Source: JBGSYN01 sp041750975
Lineage (GTDB): Bacteria; Pseudomonadota; Alphaproteobacteria; Geminicoccales; Geminicoccaceae
Length of the DNA stretch: 15,787 nucleotides
Direction of reading: 5' to 3'
NCBI GenBank assembly: GCA_041750975.1
Contig: JBGSYN010000173.1
Span: forward strand, 1 to 15,787
A program made the position numbers and the translations under genes. This document shows positions 1 through 8,105 of the stretch, piece after piece; the stretch's first letter is position 1; each line of letters opens with the position of its first letter. The notes under the pieces were generated by a model. The model did not search any database, was not told the origin of the DNA, and saw nothing but the letters and a program-made list of their open reading frames with translations.

Positions 1-591
1 CTGAGCGAAGTCGGCTGGCTAGCCGACGATGTCTGGCTGGCGCATGGCATCCACTTCGATGATGCCGACATCGAACGGCTGGCAGCGGCTGGCACTGCCA
101 TCACCCACTGCCCGTGCTCCAACATGCTGCTTGCCTCGGGCCATTGCCCGGTGCATCGGATCGAGGCCGCGGGCGGCGTGGTCGGTCTTGGCGTCGACGG
201 CTCGGCTTCCGCCGACGCCTCCAATCTGATGCAGGAAGTTCGTCATGCCTTCCTGCTGCAGCGTCACCATTACGGGGTCGGTATGATCGGCCATCTGGAC
301 GCGTTGCGCTGGGCGACCGAAGGCTCGGCGGCCTGCATCGGCCGGAGCCACGAGCTCGGTCGGATCGCGCCGGGAACCCGCGCCGATCTCGCGCTCTTCA
401 AGCTCGACGAGCTGCGCTTTTCGGGCCACGGAGACCCCATTGCAGCATTGGTGATCTGCGGCGCCCACAAGGCCGACCGGGTCATGATCGAAGGCCGCTG
501 GACCGTTGTCGACGGCGCTATTGAGGGTCTCGATCTGGCGCGGCTGCGGTATGACCATCAGGCTGTGGCACTTGCCATGCAGGCTGGCTGA
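1..591 (+). CDS. 8-oxoguanine deaminase-like amidohydrolase (C-terminal part, cut by window edge)
   Basis: Frame 1 is open from the first base to TGA at 589-591 and gives 196 residues. The protein matches the C-terminal part of the guanine/8-oxoguanine deaminase and hydroxyatrazine-hydrolase branch of the amidohydrolase superfamily. Full members are about 450 residues, so roughly the first 250 lie upstream of the window. Visible landmarks are LAHGIHFDD, carrying the expected metal-ligand His near residue 15, ITHCPCSNMLLASG, and GVDGSASADASN, carrying the catalytic Asp near residue 65. A GTRADLALF segment follows, typical of the C-terminal beta-sandwich. Family members hydrolyse the exocyclic amino group of an oxidised purine, probably in the cytoplasm, for salvage. 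The exact substrate is inferred: a guanine deaminase or triazine hydrolase cannot be separated by eye. The DUF4174 gene follows after 28 nt. Confidence 0.88.
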   Translation: MSEVGWLADDVWLAHGIHFDDADIERLAAAGTAITHCPCSNMLLASGHCPVHRIEAAGGVVGLGVDGSASADASNLMQEVRHAFLLQRHHYGVGMIGHLDALRWATEGSAACIGRSHELGRIAPGTRADLALFKLDELRFSGHGDPIAALVICGAHKADRVMIEGRWTVVDGAIEGLDLARLRYDHQAVALAMQAG

Positions 592-619
592 CGAACCTCG
601 ACGAAACAAGGAGTTGGCG

Positions 620-1000
620 ATGGCAGACCATGGCGATGCGCCGCTGGCGGGATATCGCTGGCAGTACAGGGTTGTCCTCATGTTCGCCGACAGCGAAAAT
701 GTCGATTTGCTGAGGCGACAGGAGCTCATGTTTAAGCCCGTTCAGAGCGCTCTTGCCGAACGGGATCTGGTGCTGATCACCGCTCGCGACGACGATGTCA
801 TTGTCATTGACGGCAAGAGTTCCTTACTTCGTGCCGTGTCGCTTCGAGAAACCTACGCGGTTAGGCCGGATGGCTTCACCTTGCTGCTGATCGGCAAGGA
901 TGGCGGCGTCAAGCTGCGATCCGATAAACCGGTCGCCGCGAAGGAACTCTTCGCTCTGATCGATTCGATGCCGATGCGCCAACAGGAGATGCGACGGTAG
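620..1000 (+). CDS. DUF4174 domain-containing protein
   Basis: A 126-residue protein. I chose ATG 620 because AAGGAG (608-613) sits 6 nt upstream; the frame opens earlier, but those codons lie inside the preceding gene. The sequence runs from YRWQYRVVLMFA through ERDLVLI to LLLIGKDGGVKLRSDKPV and ends FALIDSMPMRQQEMRR. This is the characteristic pattern of the DUF4174 family, which has a thioredoxin-like alternation of strands and helices and a basic C-terminal tail. No biochemical function is established for the family. No signal peptide is visible at this start, although many relatives are exported. It shares strand and spacing with the upstream deaminase, so co-transcription is possible. 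SulP starts 74 nt downstream. Confidence 0.8.
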   Translation: MADHGDAPLAGYRWQYRVVLMFADSENVDLLRRQELMFKPVQSALAERDLVLITARDDDVIVIDGKSSLLRAVSLRETYAVRPDGFTLLLIGKDGGVKLRSDKPVAAKELFALIDSMPMRQQEMRR

Positions 1001-1074
1001 ACCAGCGAGAAGCTTTGTGGACGATTCTGCTGCGAGACGGCTAGAAATGGCGGAGAGATGATTAGTTCCACCGC

Positions 1075-2823
1075 ATGAAGAGTTCGACCGGCGCGACGCT
1101 CCAGCCGAGCTATGTGGAGCTTTTCACGCCCAAGCTCATCACCGTGCTGCGGGAAGGCTATGGGCTCGCTCAACTCAAGGCCGACGCGCTCGCTGGGCTG
1201 ACCGTCGCCATCGTCGCACTGCCGCTTTCCATGGCCATTGCCATCGCCTCCGGTGCCTCGCCGGCGCAAGGGCTTTATACCGCCATCATTGGCGGCTTCC
1301 TCGTGTCGCTGCTGGGTGGCAGCCGCTTCCAGATTGGCGGTCCCGCCGGTGCCTTCATCGTCCTCGTTGCCTCGACCGTGGAGACGGTCGGAATGGACGG
1401 GCTCCTACTCGCGGTCCTGCTTTCGGGGCTGATCCTGATCGCCACCGGGCTGCTGCAACTCGGCACCTACATTAAATTCATTCCCTATCCGGTCACCGTC
1501 GGCTTCACGGCCGGGATCGCCGTTATCATCCTCGCAAGCCAGGTCAAGGAACTGCTCGGGCTTACGCTCGCCGTTCCCGAGCCCGGACCGCTGCTACAGA
1601 AATTTCCGGTGATCTGGGAAGGCTTGCCGACGACGCAGCCTCTGGCGGTGGTTCTTGCGCTCGGTACCCTCGCCATCATCGTCGGTCTCAAGCGGGCTCG
1701 TCCGCATTGGCCGGGGATGTTGATCGCGGTGACGGCCGCCGCTGGCGCGACTGCCTTGCTGGCATTGCCGGTTGAGACCATCGGGACCCGTTTCGGCGGC
1801 ATTCCGAGCAGCCTGCCTCTACCCACCCTGCCGCCGATCTCTTTCGAGAAGATCCAGGAGGTTTTGCCGTACGCGGTCGCCTTTGCCCTCTTGGGATCGA
1901 TCGAGTCCCTGCTTTCCGCGGTGGTCGCCGATGGCATGACCGGCCGGCGTCACCGTTCGAATTGCGAGTTGGTTGCGCAAGGTGTTGCCAATATCGCTTC
2001 CGGACTATTCGGCGGCATTTGCGTGACCGGCACCATCGCCCGTACCGCGACCAATGTCCGTGCGGGTGCCCGCGGACCCATTTCCGGCATGCTGCATGCC
2101 GCATTCCTCCTGCTCTTCATCCTCGTGGCAGCGCCCCTGGCTAGCTACATCCCGCTTGCCGCCTTGGCGGGCGTTCTGGTGTTCGTCGCCTGGAACATGG
2201 TCGAGAAGCATGCCATTCGAGCCTTGCTCCGATCATCCTGGGGCGATGCTGCAGTGCTCCTGGCAACATTCTTTTTGACTATATTCCGGGATCTCACCGA
2301 GGCGATTATCGTCGGCTTCGCCCTGGGCTCGGTGCTGTTCATCCACCGCATGTCCAAAACCGCGGCGGTCGAGAGCCATATGCCTTTTGTCCTCGAGGAT
2401 CGGGCCGACACCGCCAATGGCGGCCGGAAACCCTACGATCCCGCCCTCGATGCCGATCCGGATGTCGTCGTCTATCGGATCACCGGCGCCTTCTTTTTCG
2501 GTGCGGCCTCGACCATCGGCTCAGTGCTCGATCGAATCGGTGCGACCCACAAGGTCTTCATCATCGACTTCGCCGCGGTGCCGCTGCTTGATTCGACCGC
2601 GGCCAACACCATTCAGGGCCTCGCCCGAAAGCTCGCCGGACGCGACATCAAGCTCGTTCTCTCCGGCACCAGTCGTCCGATGCGGCGCGAACTCTTTACA
2701 CATGGCGTCAAACCGCCGCTTGCTAGCTATGAGCGGACGCTGGCCGATGCTCTCTCCAAGGCGCGGCGGCAACTTTCGTCCGATGCGAAACTCCAACCGG
2801 AGCAGTCTCTTGGCGCGAGTTAG
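1075..2823 (+). CDS. SulP/SLC26 family inorganic anion transporter with STAS domain
   Basis: A 582-residue inner-membrane transporter. ATG 1075 is the first possible start after an in-frame TAG at 1063-1065; the Shine-Dalgarno sequence is poor (GGAGAG lies about 17 nt away). Residues about 30-430 form many hydrophobic segments. They begin with the Sulfate_transp signature LAGLTVAIVALPLSMAIAIA, followed by GASPAQGLYTAIIGGF and GGSRFQIGGPAGAF. A cytoplasmic STAS domain follows at about 455-560, with VFIIDFAAVPLLDSTAANT; Asp506-Ser507 mark the loop that is phosphorylated in anti-sigma antagonists. Length and order match bacterial SulP permeases. The substrate is unresolved: sulfate, bicarbonate and dicarboxylate are all known in the family. 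The TAG stop (2821-2823) overlaps the stop of the convergent GGDEF gene, so the two genes meet tail to tail with no room for a separate terminator. Confidence 0.94.
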   Translation: MKSSTGATLQPSYVELFTPKLITVLREGYGLAQLKADALAGLTVAIVALPLSMAIAIASGASPAQGLYTAIIGGFLVSLLGGSRFQIGGPAGAFIVLVASTVETVGMDGLLLAVLLSGLILIATGLLQLGTYIKFIPYPVTVGFTAGIAVIILASQVKELLGLTLAVPEPGPLLQKFPVIWEGLPTTQPLAVVLALGTLAIIVGLKRARPHWPGMLIAVTAAAGATALLALPVETIGTRFGGIPSSLPLPTLPPISFEKIQEVLPYAVAFALLGSIESLLSAVVADGMTGRRHRSNCELVAQGVANIASGLFGGICVTGTIARTATNVRAGARGPISGMLHAAFLLLFILVAAPLASYIPLAALAGVLVFVAWNMVEKHAIRALLRSSWGDAAVLLATFFLTIFRDLTEAIIVGFALGSVLFIHRMSKTAAVESHMPFVLEDRADTANGGRKPYDPALDADPDVVVYRITGAFFFGAASTIGSVLDRIGATHKVFIIDFAAVPLLDSTAANTIQGLARKLAGRDIKLVLSGTSRPMRRELFTHGVKPPLASYERTLADALSKARRQLSSDAKLQPEQSLGAS

Positions 2824-4290
2824 CCCGCACTCACCTTGCCACGGCCTTCGGATTTGCTCTGATAGAGCGATGCGTCGGCGCGTCTGATCCATTCCTCGAT
2901 CGATGCATCGTTCTGATAGTGTGCCACTCCGGTACTGAAGCTCACCTTGATCCTCGTGCCACCCTGCTCGACCTCGCTTTCGGACCATTCCTTCAGGATT
3001 CGCCTGATCAGCAGAACGGCGTTGTCACCCGTGGTTTCGGGGAGCAAGGCAATGAACTCGTCACCGCCAATGCGGGCAAGAAAGTCCGATTTTCGAAGCT
3101 TTGCCTCGAGGGCTTCCGCGAATGCTTGAAAGACTGCGTCCCCGGTCAGATGCCCGAAGCGGTCATTAACGTCCTTGAACCGGTCGAGGTCGACAAGGGT
3201 CAGCGAAAGCGGGCCACCATGGCGTTTGGCACGTTCGATTTCCCGTGCGGCTTCCTCGTAGAACGATTGCCGGTTGCCGAGGCCGGTCACGGCATCGACC
3301 CTTGCCAGACGTTCCAATTCCCGATTGGCGGCTTCCAGCTTGGAGACCGAGGCGCTGAGATCCTGTGTGCGCCGCCGAACCGTACGCCGCAACGAATAGT
3401 AATGCGCAGCGAACCCGATCAGAAGAAGGCTGGCGCCGGCTAGCCAGAGTGGCCGGGCGAACCCAATGGGCCATCGGCTCCGGCGGAATAAGCCAGCGGT
3501 CACGGATGGCATCCCTCTCCATATTGGTGATCTTGCCGAAACCCTGTTCAAGAAACGCCAACAAGTCCGTTGCGCCACTCTTCACACCGACTTGAATACT
3601 CTCTGTGTAGAGCGTGTCTTCGGCGCGGAATTTGTCGATCGCGTCCACGAGCAGGAGTCGATAATAGCCCGAAGGATAGTCGGCAACGAAGGCGTGTATC
3701 TCGCCATTGATTGCCGCGTCGATCAGTTGCTCGCTGTTGGGATAGCTGTGAAGATTCACTCGTGGAAAGTGAGTCTCGATAAAATCCTGATCAAAGGTGG
3801 CGGTGACGACTCCGATCGGCTTGCCGTCCATTTCGGACAAATCCTCATCGGCCGCGCCGATCGGGATGAACAGCAATGTCCTGATACGCAACACTTCCGG
3901 CGTGAAATCCAAGAGTGCTTCCCGCGCCTCGGAATAGGACAGGCCGCCATGAACGTCCGCCGTGCCATTCTGGACCAGGTCGAACGTGTCGGCCCAATCC
4001 ACCAGATTGAACGTGACCTCCACGCCATTCTTTTTTACAAAAAGGCGCCAGAGATCGATCAACATTCCTTGAGGTTCGCCCTCGGCGCCGAGAAAGGCGT
4101 AAGGCGTCCAGCTTGCGGAGTGAGCAACCACGAGTTGCTTGGGCGGAACCGTCGATGTCGTGGCGTTCTGCAACGACAGCCATAAGAAAGCGCAAAACGG
4201 CATCAGGCAAAATCGGGCCGCGGCGTTCGGCTTCTCGATGAGCCCGTGCTGCATGCGAGCCATTGCGTAGGCAACGATTCGCGGGATCAT
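2820..4290 (-). pseudogene. SBP_bac_3-TM-GGDEF diguanylate cyclase, split by a one-base frameshift
   Basis: Two minus-strand frames together make one recognisable protein. The upstream frame starts at ATG 4290. It encodes a signal-like segment (CLMPFCAFLWLSL) and a periplasmic solute-binding domain of the SBP_bac_3 type, from QLVVAHSASWTPYAF to GKITNMERDAIRDRWL. The downstream frame, ending with TAA at 2820-2822, encodes a transmembrane helix (WLAGASLLLIGFAAHYY), a coiled-coil linker (SVSKLEAANRELERLARVD) and a complete GGDEF domain. The active site RIGGDEF (3054-3068) and the inhibitory I-site RKSD, five residues before it, are intact. The frames meet at about 3440-3470, near the GC-rich run at 3451-3457. 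The downstream frame is +1, so one extra base explains it. Repaired, the product would be about 490 residues: a ligand-sensing c-di-GMP synthase. As written it makes an exported sensor without the cyclase. A sequencing error is possible. Confidence 0.85.
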
Positions 4291-4429
4291 CCGCGCCCAT
4301 TCCCGGCCAGTCTGGGTTGATCACCAGGCACCATAGCGGAACGGTACATGGTTCTGTGTTAGCTTTAAAGTAGTGATCACGCGAGGAGGGAGGCTTCGAT
4401 CGGTATCTCGAACGGTATGGATCGCGATG

Positions 4430-5257
4430 CTACAGCTTGCCGGCCTCGACAAAGGCGCGCCACGCGGTGTCGACGAATGCCGCGTCGAAGACATGGCCGC
4501 CGGAGTATTTACAGAAACCCAGTGCGTCGCCCGCTTCGTTCATTCGGTGAAGGCACCGCAATCCGCCGCGGTTCCGCGACGCCGCAGGCCCGAAACGGCC
4601 GAACTCGGCATACATGGCAAGTGCCGCTTCGACGTCGCCCTGGCGCGCATCGTCGACCTCGCGGCCGGCGAGAGGCACGATCGGGTCTGCGTCGCCGTGA
4701 ATGTGGATGATGCTGGCGACAGGTCGCTCGCAGGTTTCCGGTAGCGGCACCCAGAATGTCCCGGAGATCGGTGCAAAGGCAGCAAACCTCAGGCTGCGAT
4801 GGCAGGCGAGATTCCAGACCATCATGCCGCCCGCGGAGAAGCCGGTTGCCATGAGGCTGTCCTGGTCGATCGGAAAACGCTTCCCGGCATCCTCGAGCAT
4901 CGCATCGAAATAGGCGAGCTCGTCGATGCCATCGATCGATCCGAGCGAGGGTGCTCCTGGGATCGACCAATCGTCGCCGGCGGACTTGGCAGCGATCAAG
5001 GCCACGCCGAGTTCGGACGCAACCGCCGCCAAGCTGTCGCTTGCCATGATTCCGGCCGCACTGCCCCGATATCCATGCGCGAAGACAATCGCTCCCACGG
5101 GCATGACGCCGTCATGATCCGCCGGCATACGAATTCTGTAGCTGCGGTCTCCGACGCGGCAATCCGTGTCCGGTCCGCAGGCGGCGGCGAAGTCCGCCAA
5201 GCAGACGACAAGCACGGAACCGAAAATTAGTGATCGCAGGACCAGCCGCATCATCAT
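4430..5257 (-). CDS. Secreted PHB depolymerase / LpqC-like alpha/beta-hydrolase esterase
   Basis: A 275-residue protein with a Sec signal peptide: MMMR, then hydrophobic LVLRSLIFGSVLVVCLA and probable cleavage near ADFAAA-CG. The mature domain is an alpha/beta hydrolase of the polyhydroxybutyrate-depolymerase/LpqC type. The oxyanion HG motif is FAHGYRGSA at about 59-67. The nucleophile elbow GFSAGG places Ser141. Asp191 lies in HGDADPIVP and His255 in YSGGHVFD, giving a complete Ser-Asp-His triad. Cysteines at 27, 33, 152, 176, 235 and 249 fit an exported, disulfide-containing enzyme. It probably hydrolyses an ester outside the cytoplasm; PHB itself is a family name rather than a demonstrated substrate. 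There are three successive ATG codons (5257, 5254, 5251) and no clear Shine-Dalgarno sequence. It is the intact gene in a run of damaged neighbours, 21 nt after the cupin stop. Confidence 0.87.
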   Translation of the reverse strand: MMMRLVLRSLIFGSVLVVCLADFAAACGPDTDCRVGDRSYRIRMPADHDGVMPVGAIVFAHGYRGSAAGIMASDSLAAVASELGVALIAAKSAGDDWSIPGAPSLGSIDGIDELAYFDAMLEDAGKRFPIDQDSLMATGFSAGGMMVWNLACHRSLRFAAFAPISGTFWVPLPETCERPVASIIHIHGDADPIVPLAGREVDDARQGDVEAALAMYAEFGRFGPAASRNRGGLRCLHRMNEAGDALGFCKYSGGHVFDAAFVDTAWRAFVEAGKL

Positions 5258-5278
5258 CTACGCATAACCCGAATCACG

Positions 5279-5684
5279 CTACTCGATGGGCACGATATCG
5301 AAGACGAAGAGCGTTGCCGGCTCGCCGCTTTTGTTCTCGACCCAATGCTCCGTGTCGATATCCTCCAGAACCGCTTCTCCCTCGCCGACGACGGTCTGGG
5401 TGCTACCGCGATACTCGACGACAGTTCCCTTCGCCACGTAGAAGGCGCCCGGTCGGGTCAGGTGGCCGTGGAAGCCGACGATCGCGTCCGGCGCCATCGC
5501 AACGGTGCGAATCCTTGCCTGATATCCTTCCATCGCAGGAATCTGCGGACCGAGCGGCAGTGCGTCCTGACCGCTGACGGTAAGACCCAGATTTTCGGCG
5601 GGCGGGGTCTGCGCAAGAAGCAGTGCTGCAGGCACGGCCCCCGAATATTGTTGCGACGACGACAAACACGAATTTTCGATTCAC
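5279..5684 (-). pseudogene. Secreted cupin-domain protein with frameshifted signal peptide
   Basis: The main frame (stop TAG 5279-5281) encodes a small single-domain cupin. It has FHGHL for the first metal-binding His pair and HWVEN for the H-x3-N of the second motif. The Glu usual in motif 1 is not at its expected place (sequence LTRPGAFYVAKG). The longest version of that frame starts at a TTG (5665) with no ribosome site. In the neighbouring frame, GTG 5684 has GGAG (5693-5696) 8 nt upstream and begins VNRKFVFVVVATIFGG, a perfect start for a signal peptide. Its continuation, AVPAALLLAQTPPAE, lies in the main frame. Joining them needs one base removed, most simply from the C5 run at 5638-5642. 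The intended product is an exported cupin of about 134 residues. The homopolymer makes a sequencing error as likely as a real mutation. It lies downstream of, and on the same strand as, the LysR gene. Confidence 0.68.
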
Positions 5685-5772
5685 CGATTCATCTCCATGG
5701 CTTAGCCCCAAGTCTGTTCGGGCCGTGCGAGGAGTTTGGGATCAATTCGCCCCCGGAACAAAATCGAATGTC

Positions 5773-6714
5773 TCAGGGTGTGGTTGAGAATTTCTCATCT
5801 GGTGGCGGTGAAATGCTGCTCACCAACCACTGGCGAAACGCCACGAGCCGCGTGTCTGCTTTCAAACGTGGTGGATCGACCAGGAAATAGGTCAATCCCG
5901 CCAGCGAAATGGGCGAGCCGATGCCGAGACGTCCCTGCTTGCGATGATTGTAGGTGATGACGTCACTCGCGAGCACCACGCCCTGGCCGGACATCGCCGC
6001 TTCGATCGCATGGCCTTCCCGGCTGAGGCGCACCATGCGAGCGTTCGATAGACATGGCAGCCAAGGCCGGGTCTGCATTGCAGACTCCCGCCAGCGTTCC
6101 CATGTCGGCTGCGCGGCATCGGCTTTCCGCCAGCGATAGTCGATCAGGGGCCGTGTCAAAAGGCACGCCTCATCCAGAATTTGGCCGTCGTCAACTCCCA
6201 GCGCCGGTTTCAGCATCGGCAGATAGCGATCCCTCCACAGGGGCTCCCAGGTCGAATCGGCGGAGGGCAGGGGCGCATAGCGAACCGCAATGTCGACTTC
6301 ATCGGCGATCAAATCGACGGCATGATCGGATGTGTGTACTTCGAGTTCGATGCCGGTCTGAAGGTCCGTCCACCGATCCAGATTGGGCGGCAGAACCCCG
6401 CTGACGAATGCATTCGTCGCCGAGACCCGCAGCCGCGGAACCCTGTGGCCGCGCATCGCCTCGCCAATCGCGCCCTCGATCCGGTCGAAGCTGTCGCGCA
6501 GCGTCGGTTAGACGCTGATGCCGATCTCGGTTAGGGCCAGCGGCCGCGGACGTCGCCGAAACAATTCGTGACCGATCGTTTGTTCCAGCAGCCTGATCTG
6601 ATGTGAGATCGCCGTTGCGCTCACGCCTAGTTCATCTGCTGCCGCAGCGAAGCTCAATCGTCGCGCGGCAACCTCGAAGGCGCGAAGGGCATTGAGCGGC
6701 GGAATTCTGCGCAG
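5773..6714 (-). pseudogene. LysR-family (GcvA-type) regulator interrupted by an in-frame TAA
   Basis: Two pieces in the same frame form a complete LysR regulator. The N-terminal piece has the winged helix: RRIPPLNALRAFEVAARRLSF, then AAADELGVSATAISHQI as the recognition region, then LFRRRPRPLALTEIG. TAA at 6508-6510 interrupts it. The frame resumes at once with PTLRDSFDRIEGAIGEA and the full effector domain (LRVSATNAF, DVDLIADEVDIAVRYA-like, GQGVVLASDV) to TGA 5773-5775. A Tyr codon would fit at the stop, so one substitution could account for it. The start is also doubtful. AAGGAAGG sits 7 nt before CTG 6714, where relatives begin, and the nearest accepted start is GTG at 6807. From 6714 the length would be 313 residues, normal for GcvA-type regulators. 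The damage leaves a 68-residue DNA-binding stub. The cupin downstream may have been part of its unit. Confidence 0.85.
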
Positions 6715-6865
6715 GGCGTGACCTTCCTTCAGACTTGCGGACGGCTTACAAGAGCTCGAGATATGGTTGACTATCGATCCTCGAGATAGGCGAGCAGCCA
6801 TGCGCACACGGCCATGTGAGACCGATTGACCTGCACCAGATCGGCTCGGCGATGGTCCCGGGCGA

Positions 6866-7462
6866 TCAGCTCTCCGTCGTCAGCGCCAGCGCCGAATTGA
6901 GCGCCGTCGCGGCGACGTCCCTGGCAATCTCGGCATTCTTCATGGCGCGCTCGATCAGCGGCGTGACCCGGATGATCGCCAGGATGTAGCGCGCGAGCGC
7001 TCGGGTATCGGCCTCCGGCCGCAGCTGTCCCTCTTCCTGGGCACGGGTCAACCGCGTGTGAACGGTGTCTTCGCTCGCTTGCAGCCGCTGTCGCAGGGAC
7101 GTCCCCACTCGTCCCTCTAGGCAACTTGCCTCGCCCATCGAACTTGCGAACAGGCAGCCCTTGGGGCTGGCCTTGTCGGCGATGGATTGAAGCTGCGTGT
7201 CGAGCAGGGTGAGAAGGGCGCTCGAGATATCCTCTTCTTCGAGGCTCGCGAGCAACGGCTGCTCGACCCGTTGATCGTAGCGCTCGAGTGCAAGGAGGAA
7301 CAACTCGTCCTTGCCGCCGAAGGCATTATAGAGGCTGCCGCGCTTGACGCCGGTTGCGACCTCGATGTCTTCGATCGACGTACCATCGTAGCCCTTGCGC
7401 CAGAACACTTCCATTATCGCCTGGAGCGTCTTCTCCGAATCGAATTTCCGCGTACCAACCAC
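6866..7462 (-). CDS. TetR/AcrR-family transcriptional regulator
   Basis: A 198-residue one-component repressor. The N-terminal TetR_N domain (about 8-55) begins RKFDSEKTLQAIMEVFWRKGYDGTSIEDIEVATGV. Its recognition helix is KRGSLYNAFGGKDELF, the classic TetR pattern. The C-terminal half contains KGCLFASSMGEA and LLERAMK-like helices, forming the dimer and ligand domain. The start is GTG 7462; no strong ribosome site is visible, only an A-rich stretch. A 34-bp inverted repeat (7467-7500) ends a few bases upstream of the start and is the obvious autoregulatory operator. Nothing in the sequence reveals the ligand. It points toward the broken LysR and away from the SRPBCC gene, whose stop lies 124 nt upstream. 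It may control the damaged LysR-cupin-esterase stretch, itself, or a gene elsewhere. Confidence 0.93.
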   Translation of the reverse strand: MVGTRKFDSEKTLQAIMEVFWRKGYDGTSIEDIEVATGVKRGSLYNAFGGKDELFLLALERYDQRVEQPLLASLEEEDISSALLTLLDTQLQSIADKASPKGCLFASSMGEASCLEGRVGTSLRQRLQASEDTVHTRLTRAQEEGQLRPEADTRALARYILAIIRVTPLIERAMKNAEIARDVAATALNSALALTTES

Positions 7463-7466
7463 AAGC

Positions 7467-7500
7467 TTTTACCAATTGTTCAATGATACAATCGGTTAAC
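7467..7500. promoter_or_regulatory. Palindromic operator of the adjacent TetR regulator
   Basis: An inverted repeat with 13-bp arms at 7467-7479 and 7488-7500, matching at 10 of 13 positions, and an 8-bp spacer. The core ACCAATTGT-N8-ACAATCGGT matches at 8 of 9 arm positions. It ends 4 bp before the GTG start of the TetR gene, so a dimer bound here would block its promoter or initiation. Arm length, position and symmetry are seen; the binding protein is inferred. Confidence 0.7.
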
Positions 7501-7586
7501 TCATCAAGGCCTGACGTTCAATCTTTTGTTGCGATGCACAAGGTGGGAACGTCAAACTTGTGGCGTGCGGTCGGTCCACATCTGGC

Positions 7587-8090
7587 TTATGCGGTATCGT
7601 CTGCGTCGGCTGGATCAACATTCGAGCGGCGCAAGGACATCAGATAGCGTTCGAGATTGTCCAGTGAGGCCGTCCAGCCGGCGCGATTGCCGTCGATGAT
7701 CTCGGTGCTGCCGAATGCAGCGATCTGAACGGTCAGACGAAAGTCCGTCGTGATTCCCTGTCTGTCGAACTCGGCGGTGACGAGCGCTGCGGAAAGGCGT
7801 GTCGTCCAGTCGTGGATCGTTTCCGCGAAAACGATCCGGCGGAATTGAACGATATCGAGATAGCGGTTTTCCACCTTCATTTTCATATTGTTGATGTCGC
7901 CGCAGCGGAAAATATCGTTGCCGCCGACCCGAAAATCCATGTCCTGGTACATAAGGACCATCTCGGATGAGGGCGGAGCCCATTGCTTTCGCGCGTAAGG
8001 GTCCGCCCAGGCCGTGAACACCGTTGCCGGCAGAAACTGCAGGTGGCGCTCGAACACGAGCGTGTCGTGAATGAGAGATCTCTCAACCAT
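7587..8090 (-). CDS. SRPBCC (AHSA1-type) domain protein
   Basis: A 167-residue protein with one START-like SRPBCC domain of the Aha1/AHSA1 group. The fingerprint is visible: HDTLVFERHLQFLPATVFTAWADPYARKQW at the N terminus, DFRVGGNDIFRCG in the first strand pair, YLDIVQFRRIVFAETI in the middle, and GWTASLDNLERYL in the closing helix. These domains form a hydrophobic cavity for small ligands, and most bacterial members have no known function. It resembles the first half of the double SRPBCC protein at 9637-10581 more than the one at 12024-12518: both share DT-x3-ER, DFRVGG, YLDI and RRIVFA. That suggests duplication within the cluster. ATG 8090 lies 15 nt after the mini-VOC stop. It is the last gene of the presumed ArsR-headed operon, followed by the 124-nt gap to TetR. 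Confidence 0.92.
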   Translation of the reverse strand: MVERSLIHDTLVFERHLQFLPATVFTAWADPYARKQWAPPSSEMVLMYQDMDFRVGGNDIFRCGDINNMKMKVENRYLDIVQFRRIVFAETIHDWTTRLSAALVTAEFDRQGITTDFRLTVQIAAFGSTEIIDGNRAGWTASLDNLERYLMSLRRSNVDPADADDTA

Positions 8091-8105
8091 CGGCTGTCTC
8101 TTCGG

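Noticed and set aside
2820..2823. Overlapping stop codons of SulP and the GGDEF gene
   Set aside because: A simple compact convergent arrangement. I looked for a terminator hairpin there and saw none.
3466..4185. A 239-codon plus-strand open frame across the sensor domain of the GGDEF protein
   Set aside because: It mirrors the SBP_bac_3 coding sequence on the other strand and has no family features.
4318..4380. TGATCAC / GTGATCA inverted pair in the GGDEF upstream region
   Set aside because: TGATCA is itself a palindrome, so two copies always look inverted. The 48-nt spacing argues against a hairpin or a single operator.
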